Below, piece after piece: positions 14,044 to 19,021 of a stretch of 19,021 nucleotides of DNA. A program made the translations under genes and the position numbers. Position 1 is the first letter of the stretch. The number at the start of each line of letters is the position of its first letter. The stretch is from Bacteroidales bacterium UBA3754 (GTDB lineage: Bacteria; Bacteroidota; Bacteroidia; Bacteroidales; UBA1715), in the NCBI GenBank assembly GCA_002371705.1, contig DFGI01000077.1, positions 1 to 19,021 on the forward strand. The letters are read 5' to 3'. The notes under the pieces are model-generated. The model made no database searches. It worked only from the letters and a program-made list of their open reading frames with translations, and was not told where the DNA came from.

Positions 14044-15420
14044 TTATAATTTATTTTTGTACAATTTTCTGAACGATTTTTTCGCGAATTTCGGGAATGA
14101 ACGTTTGCTTCCCCATACATTTTTGCCAAGGCATTTTGCGGCAAGATTTTTCACACCACCGCCCACGCAATCAGTTCTACAGGCTTTTTTCGTAAAGAAT
14201 GTGAACCCGTCGATAATCGGTTTTTCCATTGCGTGGAAATACCCTCCTTGAACCGCCAACTTGCGATTTTCAAGTATCAAATCGTTCAACGGCATTTTTA
14301 CCGGGCACACGCTTGCGCAATTCGCGCAAAGCGAACATGCGGAACAAAGATGGGCGAACGATTCGAACCCTTTCAAATGCGGCGATATTACCGTGCCGAT
14401 TGGGCCTTGGTATGTTGTATTGTACGTGTAGCCGCCAATGTTTTTATAAATAGGACAAGCGTTCAGGCACGCGCCACAACGGATGCACGACAATGCCACG
14501 CGGAACGTGTCCTGCTTATATATATTGGTACGGCCATTATCCAACAAAATCACATACATTTTTTCAGGTCCATGCGATTCGTTTTCCTTTTTAGGACCGC
14601 TAAACACCGATGAATAGGCTGTAATAGGCTGTCCCGTGCCATTTTGCGCCAAATGAGGCCAAAACAGCGCCAAGTCCTTATACGAAGGGATTATTTTTTC
14701 GATTCCCGCAATAGCGATTTGAAGTTTTGGAAACGACGTTGACATAAGCGCGTTTCCTTCGTTTTCGGTAACAGCAATCGCGCCTTTGTCGGCAATAATG
14801 AAATTTGCGCCCGTAATGCCCGCGTCCGCCGCCAGATATTTCTCCCGCAGTTTTGCGCGAGCCAGCATCGTCATTTCCTCTGCGGAACTTTCCAATGGGA
14901 AACCGAAGTGTTTATTGAACAACTGTGCCACATCGGCTTTTGACTTGTGCATAGCAGGTGTTACAATATGATATGGTTTTTCGCCGGCGAGTTGCACAAT
15001 GTATTCGCCCAAGTCGGTTTCCACCGATTCCACGCCGATTTTCTTCAGATTTTCGTTCAATTCGATTTCTTCCGTCGTCATGGATTTACTTTTAACGATG
15101 GATTTCACGTTATTTTCCTGGAAAATCTGTGTAATATATGCTATCGCATCCTCGGCAGTGCGTGCCCAAAGCACAGTACCGCCATTTCGGGTAAAATTCT
15201 TCTCGAATTGCTGCAGATATTCCGAAAGATGTTCGAGCGTGTGCCGTTTGATAGCCGCCGCCTTATTACGGGCAGCTTCCCTATCTTGGTACCGCGCAGC
15301 GCCTTTTGCCACAGCGGCATAGTATTTTCCCATATTGAAGCGGATGGTCTTACGGTGTTTCTCGTCGAAGGAAACCCGCGCCGCGTCTTTTTTGAATTGG
15401 ATTTCTTTAGGATTTGCCAT
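14044..15420 (-). CDS. lutB: LutB/YkgF-family iron-sulfur protein
   Basis: The 458-residue product belongs to the LutB family, the iron-sulfur subunit of the LutABC L-lactate oxidation complex. The N-terminal ~300 residues are the LUD domain (SKSMTTEEIELNE, ADKGAIAVTENEGNA). They are followed by two ferredoxin-type clusters, CIRCGACLNACP near 312-323 and CSACSLCANCASVCP near 358-372. A C-terminal tail of ~80 residues is basic and ends KKSFRKLYKNKL. It starts five bases after the rpiB stop, so the two are probably cotranscribed. No lutA or lutC is in this window, so a role in lactate use is inferred from the family only. Confidence 0.88.
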   Translation of the reverse strand: MANPKEIQFKKDAARVSFDEKHRKTIRFNMGKYYAAVAKGAARYQDREAARNKAAAIKRHTLEHLSEYLQQFEKNFTRNGGTVLWARTAEDAIAYITQIFQENNVKSIVKSKSMTTEEIELNENLKKIGVESVETDLGEYIVQLAGEKPYHIVTPAMHKSKADVAQLFNKHFGFPLESSAEEMTMLARAKLREKYLAADAGITGANFIIADKGAIAVTENEGNALMSTSFPKLQIAIAGIEKIIPSYKDLALFWPHLAQNGTGQPITAYSSVFSGPKKENESHGPEKMYVILLDNGRTNIYKQDTFRVALSCIRCGACLNACPIYKNIGGYTYNTTYQGPIGTVISPHLKGFESFAHLCSACSLCANCASVCPVKMPLNDLILENRKLAVQGGYFHAMEKPIIDGFTFFTKKACRTDCVGGGVKNLAAKCLGKNVWGSKRSFPKFAKKSFRKLYKNKL

Positions 15421-15425
15421 AGTAT

Positions 15426-15863
15426 CTACAAATCAATTTTGTTGACTCTGTTTGTGTGGCGGCCGCCCTCAAATTCAGAATTTAAGAATGTTTTCACGAT
15501 TCTCCACGCATCGTCGGCAGCGATGAAACGTGCCGGAAGCGCACATACGTTTGCGTTGTTGTGAGCCCGTGCGAGGCGCGCAATTTCTTCGTTCCAGCAC
15601 AATGCGGAGCGAACCCCCTTATGTTTGTTGACTGTCATATTGACACCATTTCCCGAACCGCACAGCACAAGTCCGGTGGAAAATTCTCCCGAACTGATTA
15701 CGGTTCCAACCTTGTGGGCAAAATCGGGATAATCAACAGAATCGTTGCTGTTTGTCCCAAAATCAACGGGCTCGTAACCGTTCTGCACAAGAAGTTTCTT
15801 GATGTATTCTTTCATTTCGAAACCTGCGTGGTCGCAAGCCATTGCGATTTTCTTATTCTCCAT
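15426..15863 (-). CDS. rpiB: Ribose 5-phosphate isomerase B
   Basis: RpiB interconverts ribose 5-phosphate and ribulose 5-phosphate in the pentose phosphate pathway. The 145-residue product has the RpiB/LacAB signature: ACDHAGFEMKE (9-19), DYPDFAHKV (44-52), LCGSGNGVNM with the catalytic Cys68 (67-76), and ARAHNNANVCALPAR with His101. The start at 15863 (MENKKIAM) fits the family. A near-consensus promoter lies between it and an in-frame ATG at 15929, which rules that longer start out as the main one. It is the first gene of a pair with lutB. Confidence 0.95.
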   Translation of the reverse strand: MENKKIAMACDHAGFEMKEYIKKLLVQNGYEPVDFGTNSNDSVDYPDFAHKVGTVISSGEFSTGLVLCGSGNGVNMTVNKHKGVRSALCWNEEIARLARAHNNANVCALPARFIAADDAWRIVKTFLNSEFEGGRHTNRVNKIDL

Positions 15864-15887
15864 TTTGTGAATCGTTTTTTCGTCCGA

Positions 15888-15917
15888 CAAAAGTACGGCA
15901 TTTTTATTATATAGCAA
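15888..15917 (-). promoter_or_regulatory. rpiB-lutB promoter, consensus Bacteroidetes type
   Basis: On the minus strand TTG (15915-15917) is followed after 19 bases by TACTTTTG (15888-15895). Both elements and the spacing match the Bacteroidetes consensus. The transcript would start near 15881, leaving a leader of about 18 bases. This decides the rpiB start. Confidence 0.65.
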
Positions 15918-15968
15918 CGAGTTATCCATTATAATCTGGAAGAAATTCCTGCTACGTGGCAGAAACGG

Positions 15969-16745
15969 CTACAATCCCCACACTCGGAGGTTATACGTGC
16001 CTTCCACCGCATTTTCAATCTCATCGGGCAAAATCTGGAAAAAATCAATATCTGTCATCGCCTCTATTTCGTCAACGCTCACCACATACGACGAAAGCGG
16101 ATTATGTCCGCCTTCGTTTTGGAACACAAAACCAATTGTTTCATAGCCATTTGGCGTATTTTTCAGCAAAACCTTAAAAAAACCTTCGGGAGCCACAATT
16201 TTTTTGCGTCCAATTGTTTGCGCATGTTCCGACACCAACGGGCCGCAAATCACATAAACACTACCACATTGCCCCGCCCATTTGCGTATCCGCTCCTCAA
16301 GGATTTTCCAATCGCCATCGTTCAGGTCGTGGTTCTGCGGACACATATTCGACATATAAAAACTTTCGGCCATAGCCTGTTGGCTCCATTTCATATCGCC
16401 AGCAGGAGCCATGTGCCCACGGTCGAAACCAGAACCCGAATAGTCGGAATGCGTTATGAAATCGCCCACGACTTCAGGGTCGTTGGTGAAGAAATCATTT
16501 CCCTTGCGAGGCACCACACCTTTGGTTTCGGTGTCGGTGAGTTCGTATGCGACCCAATTGGGAATGTGCCATTGCGAATTATAACACACTGTGTAGCCAA
16601 CGTGCTCGATGATTTGGCACGGTTTTTCATTTTGCAGACACGCAATCTCCGACAAATCAAAATCAGCCCGCTGCGCTTTCACCCTACAAGAGAAAAAAGT
16701 AAGTATCGAAAGAAATATTATAACTGTTTGTTGTGATTTACTCAT
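15969..16745 (-). CDS. Secreted DNA/RNA non-specific endonuclease (NUC1 type)
   Basis: The 258-residue product is a beta-beta-alpha-metal nuclease that cleaves DNA and RNA without sequence preference. The motif DRGHMAPAGD (108-117) holds the general base His111. Asn133 (SNMCPQ), Asn142 (DLNDGDW) and Glu150 keep the 9- and 8-residue spacing of N110, N119 and E127 in Serratia nuclease. The N-terminus (residues ~7-24) is a signal peptide; cleavage after VKA or lipidation at Cys20 are both possible, so it probably acts in the periplasm or outside the cell. Roles in nutrient scavenging or DNA breakdown are typical of the family but not shown here. It is divergent from ribE, with 113 bases between starts. 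Confidence 0.92.
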   Translation of the reverse strand: MSKSQQTVIIFLSILTFFSCRVKAQRADFDLSEIACLQNEKPCQIIEHVGYTVCYNSQWHIPNWVAYELTDTETKGVVPRKGNDFFTNDPEVVGDFITHSDYSGSGFDRGHMAPAGDMKWSQQAMAESFYMSNMCPQNHDLNDGDWKILEERIRKWAGQCGSVYVICGPLVSEHAQTIGRKKIVAPEGFFKVLLKNTPNGYETIGFVFQNEGGHNPLSSYVVSVDEIEAMTDIDFFQILPDEIENAVEGTYNLRVWGL

Positions 16746-16826
16746 ATTTATTTATCTGAAATCCAAAAATGCAGATATTTTATGAAAATCTGGCAAACTT
16801 TATGAAAAACTTTTTAGAAGAATCAT

Positions 16827-16834
16827 TATTTTTG
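16827..16834 (+). promoter_or_regulatory. Probable ribE-comF promoter -7 element
   Basis: TATTTTTG fits TAnnTTTG exactly and lies 24 bases before the MFSGIVE start. A -33 TTG is not clear. The site lies inside the longer frame that opens at 16769, which supports the start at 16859. No FMN riboswitch fits in the short leader. Confidence 0.45.
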
Positions 16835-16858
16835 TCGCAACATAAAACCATATACGAT

Positions 16859-17461
16859 ATGTTCTCAGGAATAGTTGAAGAATGTGCCAAAGTAGTTGGC
16901 ATCGAAAAAGACCAGACCAACATCCATTTTACGTTGAGTTGCAGTTTTGTGAACGAATTGGGAATCGACCAAAGCGTTTCGCACAACGGCGTGTGTCTCA
17001 CAGTGGTACGCAAAACCGACACTACCTACACGGTTACGGCAATGCAGGAAACGCTCATCAAATCGAATTTGGGCGATTTGACCGTTGGCAGCGAAGTAAA
17101 CGTTGAACGCAGTATGAATATGAACGGCCGCCTCGACGGTCACATTGTGCAAGGCCACGTTGACCAAACCGCCGTTTGCACAAAGGTTGAACCCGTTGAC
17201 GGCAGTTGGTACTACACGTTTGAATACGAACCAGCACAAAAAGACTACATCACGGTGGAAAAAGGTTCAGTTACGGTGAACGGCGTGAGCCTCACAGTGG
17301 TGAATTCCCAACGGAAGTCGTTCCAAGTGGCAATTATTCCCTACACATACGAGCACACGAATTTCCACGCAATTCAAGTTGGAAGCCGCGTAAACCTTGA
17401 GTTCGACATTATTGGGAAATACATTGCCCGCTACTTGGAATTGCAAGGCACGGTTAAATAG
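16859..17461 (+). CDS. ribE: Riboflavin synthase, alpha chain
   Basis: This enzyme dismutates two 6,7-dimethyl-8-ribityllumazine molecules to riboflavin and a pyrimidine product, the last step of riboflavin synthesis. The 200-residue product opens with the family signature MFSGIVEE. It has two similar lumazine-binding barrels, residues 1-~90 with SHNGVCLTV and ~97-190 with VTVNGVSLTV. GHIVQGHVDQ marks the second barrel. A C-terminal helix (IGKYIARYLE) is expected to hold the trimer. The start at 16859 was preferred over 16769 because family homology begins there. Its TAG stop shares its G with the GTG start of comF, so the two genes are probably translationally coupled. Confidence 0.95.
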   Translation: MFSGIVEECAKVVGIEKDQTNIHFTLSCSFVNELGIDQSVSHNGVCLTVVRKTDTTYTVTAMQETLIKSNLGDLTVGSEVNVERSMNMNGRLDGHIVQGHVDQTAVCTKVEPVDGSWYYTFEYEPAQKDYITVEKGSVTVNGVSLTVVNSQRKSFQVAIIPYTYEHTNFHAIQVGSRVNLEFDIIGKYIARYLELQGTVK

Positions 17462-18165
17462 TGAATGCGATTTTCGAGCGTCTTCGGGATTTGCTTCAAC
17501 TATTCTTTCCCGAAACGTGCGACGTGTGCGGCAACAGCCTTCGGTATGGTGAACATATTTTATGCACGGATTGTCTGCTCGACATTCCACTGATTCATCT
17601 GCATAATTTGGAGCACAACCCCGTGGAGGAACTATTTGCGGGAAGCGTGCCGTTTGAGCGCGCCACAGCGTTTTTCAACTACCAAAAACACACACAATAT
17701 GCGCATTTGGTGCACAAGCTGAAATATCAAGGGCGCGAGGATATTGGAACACTGTTAGGAGAATTGTTTGGTGTGGCGTTACAGAAATCAGGCTTTCTTA
17801 CGGGAATTGACGCAATTGTGCCGATTCCGCTCCATCCCAAGCGACAACGAAAACGGGGTTACAACCAGAGCGCCGTTTTAGCCCAAGGGATTGCCAACAT
17901 TACAGGAATTGCAATTCTTGAAAATGCGGTAATCCGAGCAGTCAATACTAAAACGCAAACACGCAAAAACAAGGAAGAACGCGTCCAAAACGTACAAGGA
18001 ATTTTCGAAGTAGCCGTCCCCTCGCAACTCGACGGCAAGCACATACTCATTCTCGACGATGTGATAACCACAGGCGCAACCTGTATTTCCTGCGCCGAAA
18101 CAATTCTACACCATTCCAACGCAAAATCCATCAGCTTTGCAAGCATTGCGCTGGCACAAAGATAA
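17461..18165 (+). CDS. comF: ComF-family phosphoribosyltransferase-like protein
   Basis: The 234-residue product has an N-terminal zinc-ribbon with Cys20, Cys23, Cys35 and Cys38 (CDVCGNSL and CTDCL). A type I phosphoribosyltransferase domain follows, with VPIPLHPKRQRKRGYNQS and the PRPP-binding loop ILDDVITTGAT near 197-207. In transformable bacteria ComF helps bring single-stranded DNA into the cytosol. Most Bacteroidetes carry a homologue whose role is less clear. The GTG start overlaps the ribE stop by one base, and no ATG exists in frame before the zinc ribbon. A hairpin terminator follows five bases after the stop. Confidence 0.9.
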   Translation: MNAIFERLRDLLQLFFPETCDVCGNSLRYGEHILCTDCLLDIPLIHLHNLEHNPVEELFAGSVPFERATAFFNYQKHTQYAHLVHKLKYQGREDIGTLLGELFGVALQKSGFLTGIDAIVPIPLHPKRQRKRGYNQSAVLAQGIANITGIAILENAVIRAVNTKTQTRKNKEERVQNVQGIFEVAVPSQLDGKHILILDDVITTGATCISCAETILHHSNAKSISFASIALAQR

Positions 18166-18169
18166 AAAG

Positions 18170-18198
18170 AAAGCAGAACCTTTCGATTCTGCTTTTCT
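18170..18198. terminator. Bidirectional terminator between comF and groL
   Basis: AAAGCAGAA (18170-18178) and TTCTGCTTT (18187-18195) form a perfect 9-bp stem with an 8-base loop. It is U-rich on both sides (TTTTCTT on plus, CTTTCTTTTT on minus), and the genes on either side converge on it. Confidence 0.8.
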
Positions 18199-18223
18199 TG
18201 TGTTATGAAAGAATTTGTATTGA

Positions 18224-19021
18224 TTACATCATTCCTCCCATGCCGCCCATTCCTGGTGCACCCATTGGAGCAGCTGGCTCGTCTTTCTTTTCTTCTGCAA
18301 GTACACATTCTGTCGTCAACAACATTCCGGCAACTGAAGCCGCATTTTCAAGAGCAATACGAGTCACTTTCTTCGGATCGATAATACCTGCCTTCTTCAA
18401 GTCTTCGTATTGTTCTGTACGAGCGTTGTAACCGAAATCGCCTTCCCCTTCGCGAACTTTGTTCACCACTACAGAACCTTCGCCGCCTGCATTTGCCACA
18501 ATCTGACGAAGTGGTTCTTCAATGGCACGTTTAATGATTTCAATACCAGTGTTTTCGTCTTCGTTCGCACCTGTCAAACCGTTCAACGCTTCCTGAGCAC
18601 GAATAAGAGCAACACCACCACCAGGGATGATACCTTCTTCAACAGCGGCACGAGTTGCGCTCAATGCGTCTTCAACACGGTCTTTCTTTTCTTTCATTTC
18701 AACTTCGGTAGTTGCACCAACGTACAAAACTGCCACGCCGCCTGCCAATTTTGCCAAACGTTCCTGAAGTTTTTCCTTGTCGTAATCCGACGTGCTTGCA
18801 GCGATTTGTGCCTTGATTTGAGCCGCACGTGCGTTGATTGCATCTTTTGAACCTTTACCGCCGACAATCGTTGTGTTTTCTTTATTGATAGAAATCTTTT
18901 CACACTGACCAAGTTGGTCGATTGTAGTAGTTTCAAGTTTCAAGCCTGTTTCTTCGCTGATAACAGTACCGTTGGTAAGAATTGCAATATCCTGCAACAT
19001 TTCTTTTCTTCTGTCGCCGAA
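18224..19021 (-). CDS. groL: Chaperonin GroEL, C-terminal part (partial)
   Basis: About 265 C-terminal residues of the 60-kDa chaperonin GroEL are present; the 5' part lies beyond the right edge. GroEL forms a double-ring ATP-driven folding chamber in the cytosol with GroES. Landmarks are GDRRKEMLQDIAILTNG, KLAGGVAVLYVGATTEVEMKEKKDRVEDA (shown only in part: GGVAVLYVGATTEVEM), AAVEEGIIPGGGVALI and AGMLLTTECVL. The C-terminal GGM tail (GAPGMGGMGGMM) is the usual flexible end inside the ring. The gene reads leftwards towards the shared terminator with comF. The promoter and groS are outside the window. Confidence 0.97.
   Translation of the reverse strand, partial: FGDRRKEMLQDIAILTNGTVISEETGLKLETTTIDQLGQCEKISINKENTTIVGGKGSKDAINARAAQIKAQIAASTSDYDKEKLQERLAKLAGGVAVLYVGATTEVEMKEKKDRVEDALSATRAAVEEGIIPGGGVALIRAQEALNGLTGANEDENTGIEIIKRAIEEPLRQIVANAGGEGSVVVNKVREGEGDFGYNARTEQYEDLKKAGIIDPKKVTRIALENAASVAGMLLTTECVLAEEKKDEPAAPMGAPGMGGMGGMM

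Noticed and set aside
15864..15929. Upstream start for rpiB
   Set aside because: A near-consensus promoter lies within the added segment, so its transcript begins after that ATG.
16769..16858. Upstream start for riboflavin synthase
   Set aside because: The family starts at MFSGIVE, and a TAnnTTTG element lies inside the upstream segment.
16746..16858. FMN riboswitch ahead of ribE
   Set aside because: The 113-base gap is AT-rich, holds divergent starts, and shows none of the conserved RFN-element sequence.

Overview
The window looks like chromosomal DNA of an uncultured or little-studied member of the Bacteroidetes (probably Bacteroidales). The evidence is a type IX secretion (T9SS) C-terminal sorting domain protein, a fused SecDF, an ORF6N-domain protein, a large secreted stalk/Ig-like/lectin-like protein of a type common in gut and rumen Bacteroidales, and several promoters of the Bacteroidetes type (TTG, 19 bp, TAnnTTTG) instead of -35/-10 boxes. 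TAG, TAA and TGA all end recognisable genes, so the standard bacterial code applies.

Left end (1-2645). The first ~22 bases are the extreme 5' end of a 16S rRNA gene reading leftwards off the window. Upstream are its leader (with a 19-bp palindrome) and a good rRNA promoter. Next come folB (folate synthesis, minus) and, divergently, glnS (glutaminyl-tRNA synthetase, plus).

Accessory stretch (2646-10116). This holds an ORF6N-domain gene with a 33-bp near-perfect palindrome inside its coding sequence. It also holds a 1331-codon secreted repeat protein whose reading frame is cut by a single amber codon just after the signal peptide. Next to that is a small GC-rich T9SS cargo protein, then a ~900-bp non-coding stretch full of hairpins and duplications, and a membrane-bound AraC-type regulator. 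Five tracts of one degenerate AT-rich repeat family occur here, mostly starting right at gene stop codons. None was seen among the housekeeping genes.

Housekeeping stretch (10206-19021). In order: ispD (isoprenoids), secDF (protein export), an rpiB-lutB pair (pentose phosphate and an FeS oxidoreductase subunit) behind a near-consensus promoter, a secreted NUC1-type nuclease, the divergent ribE-comF pair with overlapping stop and start, and the C-terminal part of groL running off the right end. Intrinsic terminators separate several of these units. SecDF and the T9SS are the likely export route for the cell-surface proteins of the accessory stretch.

The most unusual points are the amber-interrupted surface protein, the palindrome inside the ORF6N gene, the stop-codon-associated repeat family, and the structured gene-free locus at 8192-8920. 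I saw no integrase, transposase, reverse transcriptase, CRISPR array, tRNA or complete defence system.
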